Source: Actinoplanes cyaneus (GTDB taxonomy: Bacteria > Actinomycetota > Actinomycetes > Mycobacteriales > Micromonosporaceae). Taken from it: a stretch of DNA of 64,000 nucleotides. The position numbers and the translations under genes were made by a program. Positions 51,812 through 60,615 of this stretch are shown here, in pieces. The stretch covers positions 34,920-98,919 of the forward strand of contig NZ_BOMH01000030.1 in the NCBI RefSeq assembly GCF_016862095.1, in the 5' to 3' direction. The notes under the pieces are model-generated. The model was not told the origin of the DNA. It saw nothing but the letters and a program-made list of their open reading frames with translations, and made no database searches. Position 1 is the stretch's first letter. Each line of letters begins with the position of its first letter.

Positions 51812-53269
51812 TCAGGCCACCACCAGCTGCCGGTTCTCCACCGCGGCCTCGTGGGCGGTGACGGCGTGCGCGTTCGGCCGGACGACCCACCAGAGCACCG
51901 ACAGCCAGGCCGCCGCGAGCAGGCAGGCGCCGAACACGTCGGTCGGGTGGTGCATGCCGCGGTACATCCGGGACACCGCCACCCCGAGCGGCATCAGCAC
52001 CGCGAGCACCGGGAACACCCACCGCCACGGCTGACGCACCCGGGCCGTCACGATGATCGCGATCACGCTCCACAGGCAGATCGTCGCGGCGATGTGCCCG
52101 GAGGGGAACGACGACGTCGGCATCTGCCCGTCAAGCTGCTCGACGCCGGGTCGCGGCCGGCCCACCGCGGCGGCGCTGGTCAGGAACAGGGTGAGTTCGC
52201 CCATCATGGCCAGCACCACGAACAGCACGGGCCGCCACTGCCGCCACAGGGCGAGCGCCAGCGGGCAGAAGACCAGGGAGATCGCCAGGATCGCGTGGGT
52301 GTCGCCGGCCTTGCTCCACAGCCAGCTCAGCTTGTCCAGATCAGGGGTGCGGAAGGTCTGCAGCCAGCGGCAGAACCCGTCGTCCCAACTGGGGTTCCAC
52401 CGCGTGACGGTGAAGCCGACCCCGTAGAGCAGGCCGAACGTCAGCACCCACCCGACCAGGATCTCCGCGCCCTTGACCCACGGGTGCGGCAGCACGGCCT
52501 TCTCGGCCGGCGCCAGTTCGAGATCCCGGGCGGCTTCCGGCTCGAGGCCCTCCACGGCCGGCCGCGACGGGGTGTGCCCGGTCTCGCGGCGCCAGACCCG
52601 GAACGCGTACGCCGTGGTGCTGATCCACGCGATGCCGAGCAGCCACCCGGCGAGCACGTCGGAGAGGAAGTGCACGCCGAGCGCGATCCTGCTGAACCCG
52701 ATCAGCGCCACGATCAGTGCGATCAGGCCGAGGAACACCGGACGCCATTTCCGCCGTACGGCCGGGAGGAGCGCCAGTGCGAGCATCCCGTAGACCACCA
52801 TCGAGCCGAGCGCGTGCCCGCTGGGGAAGCTGTTGCCGGGGGCGTGTGCGACGGGCGACTCCACCACCGGGCGGACCCGCCCGACCAGCGTCTTCAGGGA
52901 CGGGTCGAGGATCATCGCCCCGGCCCCGGTGACGATCAGGTAGAGCGCGAGCCGCTGCCGCCGCCGGATGAGCAGCACCGCGACCACGATGGTGACCAGC
53001 GAGATCATGAAGACCCGCCCGCCGAACGACGAGATCTGTTGCAGCACCTTGACCGCGGTGCCGGACCCGGCGACCTGACGGTTGAGCCCGTCGGCGACGG
53101 CGTGGTCCAGATCCTGCAGCGGCGTCCAGTGGAACCGCACGAGCAGCAGCAACGCGGCGAACCCGAGGCCGACCGCGATCACCGCGATCAAGCCGAGAAC
53201 GCTGCGCTCGGCGAAGTGCCGGACCGGCGCCCAGCCGGTCCGTTCCACGAGGCGATTGTCAGACGACAC
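51812..53269 (-). CDS. Tandem PAP2 membrane phosphatase (two PAP2 domains)
   Basis: A 485-residue membrane protein from GTG 53269, with GGGAG six bases upstream. The first PAP2 domain has KTLVGRVRP, NSFPSGHALG and SRIALGVHFLSD, a full KxxxxxxRP/PSGH/RxxxxxHxxxD set. A basic linker follows, then a second PAP2 domain with VGRPRPG, SSFPSGHIAA and SRMYRGMHHPTD; the expected lysine before its RP is not evident. It should dephosphorylate lipid phosphates or undecaprenyl pyrophosphate at the outer membrane face. It lies in an operon downstream of YihY and a lipid kinase. Confidence 0.9.
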   Translation of the reverse strand: MSSDNRLVERTGWAPVRHFAERSVLGLIAVIAVGLGFAALLLLVRFHWTPLQDLDHAVADGLNRQVAGSGTAVKVLQQISSFGGRVFMISLVTIVVAVLLIRRRQRLALYLIVTGAGAMILDPSLKTLVGRVRPVVESPVAHAPGNSFPSGHALGSMVVYGMLALALLPAVRRKWRPVFLGLIALIVALIGFSRIALGVHFLSDVLAGWLLGIAWISTTAYAFRVWRRETGHTPSRPAVEGLEPEAARDLELAPAEKAVLPHPWVKGAEILVGWVLTFGLLYGVGFTVTRWNPSWDDGFCRWLQTFRTPDLDKLSWLWSKAGDTHAILAISLVFCPLALALWRQWRPVLFVVLAMMGELTLFLTSAAAVGRPRPGVEQLDGQMPTSSFPSGHIAATICLWSVIAIIVTARVRQPWRWVFPVLAVLMPLGVAVSRMYRGMHHPTDVFGACLLAAAWLSVLWWVVRPNAHAVTAHEAAVENRQLVVA

Positions 53270-53304
53270 GGCACGCTCCCAGGGTGGTCGGGGTGCCGCG
53301 TCTC

Positions 53305-54309
53305 TTACCCCGTGGAGTCGCTCGGTACACCGGCGGTGCGCTGCTGGGGCACGTCCTCGCGCGGCTCCCACTGGTCCGGCTGGGCCGGTTTCGCCCCGAC
53401 CCGGCGGGCCTCCAGCTGGGCCGCGAACGCCAGGCCCAGGAAGAACGCCATCCCGGTGAGGTTCGCCCAGAGCAGCAGCGCCATCATCGCAGTGAGCGGG
53501 CCGTAGGTCGCGCCGAAGCTGCCGCTGACCCGCACATACCCGGCCAGCAGCAGGCTCGCCATCCACCACAGGACGGTCGCCACCACCGCGCCGAACAGCA
53601 GCCAGGACAGCGCCGGCTGCTGGCGCCGCGGTGAGTGCCGGAACAGCGCGCCGACCGCGAAGACGATCAGCGCCAGGCTCAGCGGCCAGCGCACCACGTC
53701 CCACCCGACCCGGATCCAGCCGGCGATGTGGAAACGATCCTCGGCGGACTCGCCGGCCGCCCGGCCCGCGACCAGGATCAGGAAGCCGAAGAGCGCCGGC
53801 AGCCCGGCGGTGAACGCGAGCACCGTGGCCCGGGTGTACTTGAACAGCGCGGGCCGGTCCCGCTCGACACCGTAGATCCGGTTGGCGCCGCGCTCGACCT
53901 GGGCCATGGCGGTGGTCAGCGCGATCAGGCCGGTGATCAGACCGAGCACCAGAGCCACCTCGCCGGCGTCCTCGGTGCGGTCGTCGTCCACCAGCAGCTC
54001 GCGGACCACCGGCTCGCTCGCGCCCGGGGTGAGCGCGATCACCGTGTCCGCCACGACCTCGCCGCCGGCCTCCACGCCCAGGTCGGTGGCGAGCCCGGAG
54101 AGGGCGATCAGGAACGGCACGATCGCCAGGCACAGCTGCAGTGCGAAGGCCCGCGAGTGACTGAACCCGTCGCCGTACCGGAAGCGGATGAACGCGTCCC
54201 GCAGCAGCGGCCACCCGCCGTAGTTGCGCAGCGCCAGGTACGCGTCGTCGGCCGACAACTCGTCCCCGGCCATCGTCTTGGTCTCGGGGACCGGCTCGGT
54301 GCTGCTCAT
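53305..54309 (-). CDS. YihY/BrkB-family membrane protein
   Basis: A 334-residue integral membrane protein of the YihY/virulence factor BrkB family. Typical segments are FSHSRAFALQLCLAIVPFLIALSGLA, MAQVERGANRIYGVERDRP, and YGPLTAMMALLLWANLTGMAFFLG near the end. Six helices are apparent. The function of the family is unresolved (formerly proposed as RNase BN). ATG 54309 overlaps the stop of the lipid-kinase gene by four bases; PAP2 follows 35 bases later. Confidence 0.93.
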   Translation of the reverse strand: MSSTEPVPETKTMAGDELSADDAYLALRNYGGWPLLRDAFIRFRYGDGFSHSRAFALQLCLAIVPFLIALSGLATDLGVEAGGEVVADTVIALTPGASEPVVRELLVDDDRTEDAGEVALVLGLITGLIALTTAMAQVERGANRIYGVERDRPALFKYTRATVLAFTAGLPALFGFLILVAGRAAGESAEDRFHIAGWIRVGWDVVRWPLSLALIVFAVGALFRHSPRRQQPALSWLLFGAVVATVLWWMASLLLAGYVRVSGSFGATYGPLTAMMALLLWANLTGMAFFLGLAFAAQLEARRVGAKPAQPDQWEPREDVPQQRTAGVPSDSTG

Positions 54310-55280
54310 CGCGCCTCGGCCCGCTTGGCGACGGCCCGCGCGTCGTAGGCGAGGTCCGGATCCGCGTCCGGCTGCGGCACACAGAGCAGAAGGGCCTTGT
54401 GGCGTACGGAGATCTTCATGGCCTTGCCCGCGGCGATGAGATCGCCGTCGAGCTGCCGGGGCTGCGCGTGGTTGCTGTAGATCTCCACCCGGGACGCGGT
54501 GTACGTCTCCATCCGTGGCACGCGCTCGCGCCGGCTGGCCACCCCGGCGATCAGCCACGCCCAGTGCACCAGGTTGTTCGGGCTCACGATCGCCACGTTG
54601 AGCCGCCCGTCGTCGGGCACCGCCCGCTTGAGCAGCCGCACCCCGCCCTGCAAGCGGCCCACGTTGCCGACGATCACGGTCTGCGCGCGGCGGGGCATCG
54701 GCGCACCCCCGTCGAGCCGGATCCGCACCCGCATCGGCCGGTCCAGCAGGTGCTTGGCCGCCCCGAACAGGTACGCCGGCCAGCCGATGCGCCGTTTCGC
54801 CCGCTCCGAGGTGTCCTGCAGCATCATGGCGTCGAAGCCCATCCCGGCCATCACCACGAAGCACTGGTCGCCGATCACGCCGACGTCGATCTTGCGGCGG
54901 CCGCCCTCGAGCGCGACCTGCAGCCCGGTCGCCGGGTCGGTGCCCAGCCCGAGGTTGGCCGCGAGCAGGTTCCCGGTGCCGGCGGGCAGCACCGCGAGGG
55001 CCACGCCGGTGCCGGTGAGCGCGGTCACCACGGCGGTCACCGTGCCGTCGCCGCCGCAGGCGAAGACCAGCTCGGCCCCCTCGGCGACGGCCTTCTTCGC
55101 CTGGCCGCGGCCGGTGTCCTCCGGGGTCGTCTCGTACCACGCGGGCTCGGGCCAGCCGGCCCTCGTCAGGGTGGACCGGGTGGTGCGCCGGAAATGATCG
55201 AGATCGGCCACCTTGGCGGGGTTCACCACAACGGCCGAGCGAGGTCCTGTCACGGCCACATTTTGCCCGAGCAACGTCAC
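54306..55280 (-). CDS. Diacylglycerol/sphingosine kinase-like lipid kinase
   Basis: A 324-residue cytosolic kinase: SAVVVNPAKV, the nucleotide-binding VFACGGDGTVTAVV and LAVLPAGTGNLLAANLG are the DagK/YegS signatures. It probably phosphorylates diacylglycerol or a related lipid. The GTG at 55280 was used; in-frame GTG codons slightly downstream are alternatives. It leads the minus-strand operon with YihY, the double PAP2 phosphatase and EEP hydrolase, so kinase and phosphatase of lipid phosphates are coexpressed. The start is 49 bases from the divergent DUF1990 gene. Confidence 0.93.
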   Translation of the reverse strand: MTLLGQNVAVTGPRSAVVVNPAKVADLDHFRRTTRSTLTRAGWPEPAWYETTPEDTGRGQAKKAVAEGAELVFACGGDGTVTAVVTALTGTGVALAVLPAGTGNLLAANLGLGTDPATGLQVALEGGRRKIDVGVIGDQCFVVMAGMGFDAMMLQDTSERAKRRIGWPAYLFGAAKHLLDRPMRVRIRLDGGAPMPRRAQTVIVGNVGRLQGGVRLLKRAVPDDGRLNVAIVSPNNLVHWAWLIAGVASRRERVPRMETYTASRVEIYSNHAQPRQLDGDLIAAGKAMKISVRHKALLLCVPQPDADPDLAYDARAVAKRAEAR

Positions 55281-55329
55281 AGCTGCGACTCAGGCATCAT
55301 CCGGTCCCGGGAAGGGCACACTTTTCCGG

Positions 55330-55830
55330 GTGACCCGCTTGACGTACCCCCAGATCGGCCTCACCCGGACCGGACCGCTGCCGGACGGATACCGCCACCT
55401 GCGCCATCGGACGCGCCTCGGCTCCGGCGAGAGGGTCTTCAGCACCGCGGGCGAGGCGGTCCTGACCTTCCGGATGCACCGCGCCACCGGGGCGACGATC
55501 CGCACCGACGCGCGGCGCGCCGCCCCCGGCGTGCGCCTCACCATCGGCCTCGGCCCGGTCAGTGCCCCTTGCGAGGTGGTCTGGACCACCCAGGAGGACG
55601 ACAAGATCGGATTTGGGTACGGAACACTGCCCGGCCACCCGGCGACCGGCGAGGAGGCGTTCGTCGTCGAGCGTGACGAGCGCGGCGGCGTGTGGTTCGC
55701 GGTCACCGCGTTCAGCCGCCCGGCCGGCGCGCTGATGCGCCTGGCCGGCCCGTTCGCGGTGCTCGCCCAGCGGGCGTACGCGTTCCGGTGCGGACAGGTG
55801 CTCCGGCGGCTGGGTACCGTGGGCCGGTGA
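55330..55830 (+). CDS. DUF1990-family protein
   Basis: A 166-residue protein from GTG 55330. RLTYPQIGLTRTGPLPDGYRHLRHRTRLGSG and IGFGYGTLPGHPATGEEAFVVERDERGGVWFAVTAFSRPAG are DUF1990 signatures. The family is uncharacterised, with a probable lipid- or ligand-binding beta-rich fold. Its stop overlaps the start of the MBL-fold gene (GTGA), and that gene overlaps the DedA-like gene, so three genes are coupled. Confidence 0.9.
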   Translation: MTRLTYPQIGLTRTGPLPDGYRHLRHRTRLGSGERVFSTAGEAVLTFRMHRATGATIRTDARRAAPGVRLTIGLGPVSAPCEVVWTTQEDDKIGFGYGTLPGHPATGEEAFVVERDERGGVWFAVTAFSRPAGALMRLAGPFAVLAQRAYAFRCGQVLRRLGTVGR

Positions 55831-56603
55831 GCACGACATCGGTCACCTGGTGGGGCCACAGCACCGTCTGGCTCGCCGACTCGGGTGTCACGCTGCTCAC
55901 CGACCCGGTGCTCACCGATCGGCTCGCGCATCTGCGGCGGATGGCCGGCCCGTCGCCACGGCTCCCCGGCGCTCCGGACGTGATCCTGCTCTCGCACCTG
56001 CACGCCGACCATTTCCACGTCGGGTCGCTCAAGGCCGTGCCCGGGAGTCCGCTTCTGATCGTGCCCCGCGGAGCGGCCGCCTTCACCGCGCGAGCTCTCG
56101 GCCGGGAGGTGGCGCGCCGGTGCGTCGAGGTCGGGCCCGGTGACGAGGTCGAGGTCGGCGCGGTGCGGGTGCGTGCCGTCCCGGCCGCGCACGACGGCGG
56201 ACGTGGCCCGTGGTCCCGGCAGCGGGCCGCCGCCATCGGCTTCGTGGTCGAGGGCGAGTCCCGCACCTGGTATGCCGGGGACACCGGCCTGTTCGACGAG
56301 ATGCACGACCTCGGGCCGCTCGACCTGGCGCTGATCCCGGTCGGCGGCTGGGGGCCGACGCTGGCGGCGCACGGGCACCTCGACCCGGTCGACGGCGCCG
56401 AGGCGCTGCGGCGGGTGAAGGCGTCCTGGGCGGTGCCGGTGCACTACGGCACGCTGTGGCCGATCGGGATGGGCCGGGTGCGGCAGCACATGTTCGCCGA
56501 GCCGGGCAGCCGGTTCGCCGAGCTGGCCGCGCGCACCTCGCCGGAGACGCGGGTCCGGGTCCTGGCCCACGGCGGGACGCTGGCTCTGGGGCCGGCCGCG
56601 TGA
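55827..56603 (+). CDS. MBL-fold metallohydrolase (UlaG/NAPE-PLD-like)
   Basis: A 258-residue metallo-beta-lactamase-fold hydrolase. Metal ligands are visible in LLSHLHADHFH, AHDGG, WYAGDTGLFDEM and VPVHYGTLWP. VTWWGHSTVWLADSGVTLLTDPVL gives the UlaG/NAPE-PLD-like start. Such enzymes act on phosphodiesters or lactones; the neighbours suggest a lipid substrate (inference). GTG 55827 overlaps the DUF1990 stop and its own stop overlaps the DedA-like start. Confidence 0.92.
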   Translation: MSTTSVTWWGHSTVWLADSGVTLLTDPVLTDRLAHLRRMAGPSPRLPGAPDVILLSHLHADHFHVGSLKAVPGSPLLIVPRGAAAFTARALGREVARRCVEVGPGDEVEVGAVRVRAVPAAHDGGRGPWSRQRAAAIGFVVEGESRTWYAGDTGLFDEMHDLGPLDLALIPVGGWGPTLAAHGHLDPVDGAEALRRVKASWAVPVHYGTLWPIGMGRVRQHMFAEPGSRFAELAARTSPETRVRVLAHGGTLALGPAA

Positions 56604-57172
56604 TCGCCACGCTCGGTGCGCTGGCCTGGCTCTTCGCGGTGGTCTGCTTCGGCGCGATCATCCCGGTCGTGCCGACCGGGGCGGCGGTCAGCAGCGGCGC
56701 CGCGCTCGCCTTCCACGAGCATCACCCGGTGACGATCGCCCTCGTGATCGCGGCGGGCGCGGCCGGCGCGTACGCCGGTGACCTGGTGATGTACGCGATG
56801 TGCCGGTTCGGCGGCGAGCAACTCGCCCGGCGGCTGCGCTGGCTGCGCGACGAGGAGCACCTGGCCTCGGTCAAGGAGAGGTTGAAGGCCCACGAGATCC
56901 AGGTGCTCCTGGTGTCCCGCCTGATCCCCGGCGGCCGCGTCCCGGTGCTGCTCGCGGCCGCCTTCGCGGGTCTCTCCTGGCGCACGTTCGTGAGCGCCAA
57001 CCTGCCGGCCTGCGCGCTGTGGTCGGTCGTCTACGCCGCGATCGGGGTGGCCGGCGGCTCGATCTTCCCGCAGCCGTGGCAGGGCATCGTCGCCGCGATC
57101 GCCCTGATCCTCGTCGTCAACCAGGCGGTGAGCTGGTGGACCAAGCGCCGGTCGGCCGCCGCTAGTACTTGA
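56600..57172 (+). CDS. DedA-family membrane protein
   Basis: A 190-residue membrane protein starting at GTG 56600 inside the MBL stop. It shows the DedA/SNARE-associated pattern: IIPVVPTGAAVSSGAAL, AYAGDLVMYAMCRFGG and the conserved RLIPGGRVPVLLAAAFAGLSWRTF. DedA proteins include undecaprenyl-phosphate/phosphatidyl lipid flippases. Its last 11 bases overlap the convergent serine hydrolase. Coupling to an MBL hydrolase suggests joint lipid turnover. Confidence 0.9.
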   Translation: MIATLGALAWLFAVVCFGAIIPVVPTGAAVSSGAALAFHEHHPVTIALVIAAGAAGAYAGDLVMYAMCRFGGEQLARRLRWLRDEEHLASVKERLKAHEIQVLLVSRLIPGGRVPVLLAAAFAGLSWRTFVSANLPACALWSVVYAAIGVAGGSIFPQPWQGIVAAIALILVVNQAVSWWTKRRSAAAST

Positions 57173-58064
57173 GGTGGGTCCGGGTCATCTTCGCCGCCGT
57201 CTCCACCATCTTGTAGCCGCTGGTGTCGGTCTTGTTCAGGTGGGAGAGCACCGCGATCGAGACGTCGACGTCGTCACCGGTGATCCGGCCGACCGAGTTG
57301 ATGATCCAGAGGCCGTTCTCGGTCGACCGCTGCAGCCAGCCGTTCTTCACGGTGAACTGCTCACCGTCCTTCGCCGCGGCCGGGACACCCCACCGTTGCT
57401 TCGGGTTGACCGTGCTCATCAGCGTGTGCGCGTACTGCCGGGACGACGCCGACAACGGGCTGGCGTCCGACACCAGCTGGGCGAGCAGCTTCACCTGGTC
57501 CTCGGCCGTGGTCCGGGTCAGGCCCCACGAGCTGTTCACCGTCGTCGCGGTCAGGCCGAGGCGCTTGTCGCACTTCTGGATGGCGGACTGCTTGCCCAGC
57601 TTCTTGAAGAGCGCGGTGGTGGAGTCGTTGTCGCTGTTGCGGATCATGTTCTTGGCCCAGGCGTCCTCCTGCGAGGTGAGCTTGCGGCCGGTGTCCTGTG
57701 CGGTCAGCAGCAGGCAGGAGAGCACCTGCACCTTGACGATGCTGGCGGTCTCGTACTTCTCGTCGCCACGAAACGCGTACGTCAAGCCGGTCTTCTTGTC
57801 GAGGACGGCCAGCGAGAACTCGGGGACGGTCGCGGCGTACTTGGTCAGCGCCGCGTCCAGCGTCTTCGCCTTCTTCTCCCAGGCTGCCCTCGCCAGCTCC
57901 TCCTTGCTCGGCCCGGCCGGGGACGGCGACCCCGCCGAGGTGCCGCCGGTCAAGAAGGTGGCAGCGGCGCTGTCGCCGCCGAACACGCCCTTGGCGAGCA
58001 AGGCAACACCTCCCAGGACGATCACGACCGCCATCGTCACGAGCCACTTCGAGGAACTCCGCAC
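57162..58064 (-). CDS. Class A beta-lactamase-fold serine hydrolase, membrane-anchored
   Basis: A 300-residue protein with an N-terminal membrane anchor (SSSKWLVTMAVVIVLGGVALLAKG). The penicillin-binding motifs are present: SIVK in YETASIVKVQVL (SxxK), SDN in IRNSDNDST, and KNG in FTVKNGWLQ in place of KTG. It lacks an obvious deacylation Glu in an omega loop, so a cell-wall peptidase or lipoprotein hydrolase role is more likely than resistance. It overlaps the DedA gene 3' end. Confidence 0.88.
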   Translation of the reverse strand: MRSSSKWLVTMAVVIVLGGVALLAKGVFGGDSAAATFLTGGTSAGSPSPAGPSKEELARAAWEKKAKTLDAALTKYAATVPEFSLAVLDKKTGLTYAFRGDEKYETASIVKVQVLSCLLLTAQDTGRKLTSQEDAWAKNMIRNSDNDSTTALFKKLGKQSAIQKCDKRLGLTATTVNSSWGLTRTTAEDQVKLLAQLVSDASPLSASSRQYAHTLMSTVNPKQRWGVPAAAKDGEQFTVKNGWLQRSTENGLWIINSVGRITGDDVDVSIAVLSHLNKTDTSGYKMVETAAKMTRTHLKY

Positions 58065-58252
58065 GCATGCATGATGCCGTCTTCAGGCGGCTGATGGCGG
58101 CCCTGTCGGCTGTGAATCATGCGGGATCATCCGGATTTCCACCGTCCGGCGCGGCCTCGCCACGGTCCGTCACCCCGCGCCGGGGCGTGCCGTCCGTCTC
58201 CCCTTGGCCGCTCCGCCGCGCCGGGCGTGCTCGCGGGGCGCAGAATGGGGGC

Positions 58253-59272
58253 ATGGCGTCACTGCTGTCCCGAGCCGTCCAGATGTCCCGCGCCGCGCTG
58301 GCCGCGCCGGTCGTCGCCGCCGACCTGACCCGCGCCGCGATCGGCCAGGTGATCGAGACAGCGGGTGCCGTGGCCAGCGTTCCGGTGCGTGCCCTGAGCC
58401 TGCTCGGTCAGGCGGAGCTGCTGGTCAACCGAGCCGGGCTGGCGATCGGCCAGGTGGAGGACCTGCTCTCCCGGGTGACCGTGGTGACCACCGCGGCGGA
58501 GAGTGCGATCACCGGCGTCCGCACTGTCACCACCGACGCCGGCGCGGCGATCGCCGAGGTCCGCACGATCACCACCGCGGCCGAGGCGCTGCTCGGCGAG
58601 GTGCGCGCGATCAGCACGGCCGCGGCGCTCACCATCGACGAGGCCGGCGCCATCTCGACCGCGGCCGGTGATCTGGTCCGCCGGGCCGCCACCACCGCCG
58701 ACGCGGCCGGCTCGATCGTCATCGAGGCCGGCTCGCTGACCACCTCGGCCGCCGAGATCGTCGCGGAGGCGGGCGCGGTCAGCGCGGCGGCCCGGGGCGT
58801 TGTCACCGACGCGGGTTCGATCAGCAGCGCCGCCCGCGACCTCGTGACCGAGGCCGGCCAGGTGAGCGCCGCGGCCCGCGGCATCGTGGACGAGGCGGCG
58901 ACCGTCGCCGAGCGGGCCTCGCGGGTCGTCGTGCGCGCCGACCAGGCCGCGAGCGTCGCCACCGAGCTCCTCGACGACTACGAGCCGACGCTGCGCAAGG
59001 CGGCGCCGCTGGCCGCCCGTTTCGTCGACGAGCTGACGCCGGAGGAGGTCACCGCGGCGATCAAGATGGTCGACGAGCTCCCGGCGCTGCGCGACCACAT
59101 GGTCAACGACGTGATGCCGCTGCTCAACAAGCTCGATCAGGTCGGCCCCGACCTGCACAAGCTCCTCGAGGTCACCGAGGACCTGCACCTGGCGATCGCC
59201 GGCCTGCCCGGCCTCAGGCTGCTGCGCCGACGCGGCGAGGAGCGCACCGAGGACCACCACATCAAAGGCTGA
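58253..59272 (+). CDS. Repeat-rich coiled-coil protein of unknown function
   Basis: A 339-residue protein from ATG 58253. Residues about 85-220 consist of repeated units of roughly 14-15 residues (AARGVVTDAGSISS, ARDLVTEAGQVSA and so on), with Ala, Val/Ile, Glu/Asp-Ala-Gly in register. They imply a long rod of alpha helices. The C-terminal about 90 residues (TPEEVTAAIKMVDELPALRDHMVNDVMPLLNKLDQV) resemble the tail of phasin/apolipophorin-like helical proteins. There is no signal peptide, and the function is unknown. A palindrome (59282-59303) and a terminator follow. Confidence 0.75.
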   Translation: MASLLSRAVQMSRAALAAPVVAADLTRAAIGQVIETAGAVASVPVRALSLLGQAELLVNRAGLAIGQVEDLLSRVTVVTTAAESAITGVRTVTTDAGAAIAEVRTITTAAEALLGEVRAISTAAALTIDEAGAISTAAGDLVRRAATTADAAGSIVIEAGSLTTSAAEIVAEAGAVSAAARGVVTDAGSISSAARDLVTEAGQVSAAARGIVDEAATVAERASRVVVRADQAASVATELLDDYEPTLRKAAPLAARFVDELTPEEVTAAIKMVDELPALRDHMVNDVMPLLNKLDQVGPDLHKLLEVTEDLHLAIAGLPGLRLLRRRGEERTEDHHIKG

Positions 59273-59326
59273 CCCGATTCTCCGGTACGGCCATGGCCGT
59301 ACCGGGAAATCGGTTTGAACGTGAGA

Positions 59327-59357
59327 AATGCCGGCCCTCGCAGGGAGGGCCGGCATT
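59327..59357. terminator. Bidirectional terminator between convergent genes
   Basis: A 13-base inverted repeat (59327-59339 and 59345-59357) with a five-base loop separates the coiled-coil gene from the convergent streptogrisin-type gene. A second shorter palindrome, CGGTACGGCCATGGCCGTACCG-like, lies at 59282-59303. Confidence 0.85.
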
Positions 59358-59387
59358 CTTGTCTCCGGTGCCGGAGCGGGAATCCGA

Positions 59388-60428
59388 TCAGAAGACCGAG
59401 ACGCCGTAGACGCTCAGCGGCTCGACGACCGGCTGGAAGTAGGTGACGCCGCCGGAGGAGCAGTTGCCACTGCCGCCCGAGGTCAGGCCCAGCGCGGTGG
59501 TCCCGGAGTAGAGGGAGCCGCCGCTGTCGCCCGGCTCGGCGCAGACGGTGGTCCGGATGAGGCCGGAGACGGAGCCCTCGGCGTAGTTGACCGTGCTGTT
59601 CAACGCCGTGACGCGACCGGAGTGGATGCCCGTGGTGGAGCCGCGGCGGTAGACCGTGGCGCCGACCGCCGGGGTGCCGGCCGAGGTGATGTCCTGGGAG
59701 CCGACCGCGCCCGACTTGGTGATCGTCGTGTTGGTGTAGCGGACGATGCCGTAGTCGTTGCCGGGGAAGCTGGTGCCGGCCCGGGTGCCCAGCGTGGTGG
59801 ACCCGTTGGTCCAGGTCGCGCCGATGTTCGTGCAGTGGCCCGCGGTCAGGAAGTAGTTGACGCCCGAGCTGTTGCGCACGTTGAAGCCGAGCGAGCAACG
59901 GCCGCCACCGGCGTAGATCGCGTCGCCGCCGGAGATCCGGGTGCTGATCGTGCCGGAGACGGTCTCGATCCGCGCGTTGTCGCCGAGCTTGGCGACGGTC
60001 GCCTTGACCGCGGCCAGCTTGGCGCCGGTGACGCTCTCGTCGACGCTGACGACGACCTGGTTGCTGACCGGATCGACGGCGAACGCCGTGCCGGGGGTCT
60101 TGAGGTTCGTCTTCAGGCTGGCATCGGCGGCGGCGAGCGTGGCGCCGCTGCGGCTCACGTAGCGCGGAGTGGCGCCGGCCTTGGTCACCTCGGCCGCCGT
60201 GGCCGCGTCGGTGACGTTGACCACCAGCTTGCCGGAGCTGTCCAGGTAGGTCCCGGCGTCACGGGTGCCCAACTGGTCGTCCAGCTTGCTGGCCAGCGCG
60301 GACGGCGCGAAGGACGCGTCACCCACGGCCGGGGCTGCCGTGGCGGGTGACGTGGCGACCAGGCCGCTGCCCACGAGAATGCCAACCGCCAGGCCGACGA
60401 TCGGTCGGCGAAGCTTCGGGTTGAGCAC
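59388..60428 (-). CDS. Streptogrisin-type secreted serine protease (S1E)
   Basis: A 346-residue preproprotease from GTG 60428, with GGGAGGAAA immediately upstream. It has a signal peptide (RRPIVGLAVGILVGSGLVATSPATAA), a prodomain of about 120 residues (VDPVSNQVVVSVDESVTG is typical of alpha-lytic-type propeptides), and a catalytic domain with His in FLTAGHCTN, Asp in GNDYGIVRY and Ser in AEPGDSGGSLYSG. Cys pairs around these sites fit streptogrisin disulfides. A longer frame to 60479 lacks a signal peptide start. Confidence 0.94.
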   Translation of the reverse strand: MLNPKLRRPIVGLAVGILVGSGLVATSPATAAPAVGDASFAPSALASKLDDQLGTRDAGTYLDSSGKLVVNVTDAATAAEVTKAGATPRYVSRSGATLAAADASLKTNLKTPGTAFAVDPVSNQVVVSVDESVTGAKLAAVKATVAKLGDNARIETVSGTISTRISGGDAIYAGGGRCSLGFNVRNSSGVNYFLTAGHCTNIGATWTNGSTTLGTRAGTSFPGNDYGIVRYTNTTITKSGAVGSQDITSAGTPAVGATVYRRGSTTGIHSGRVTALNSTVNYAEGSVSGLIRTTVCAEPGDSGGSLYSGTTALGLTSGGSGNCSSGGVTYFQPVVEPLSVYGVSVF

Positions 60429-60615
60429 GTTTCCTCCCAGGGGGATTGGGTAGGTGGCACACCGGTCCGGCATGCCCATGCTCGCAAGTATTTAAAGTGA
60501 TCGATTAAACCGCAAGGGGTGTCCAACCAGCCACGACAGTGATCAAGTCCCTGTTGACCTGGGAAAACCTACGCCCCATAGCGTCGGGCTATGACTCCTT
60601 CGGGATGCAGGCACC

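Noticed and set aside
57162..58064. Beta-lactam resistance gene
   Set aside because: The SxxK, SDN and KNG motifs fit the fold, but KTG is altered and no deacylation Glu is evident, so resistance is not supported.
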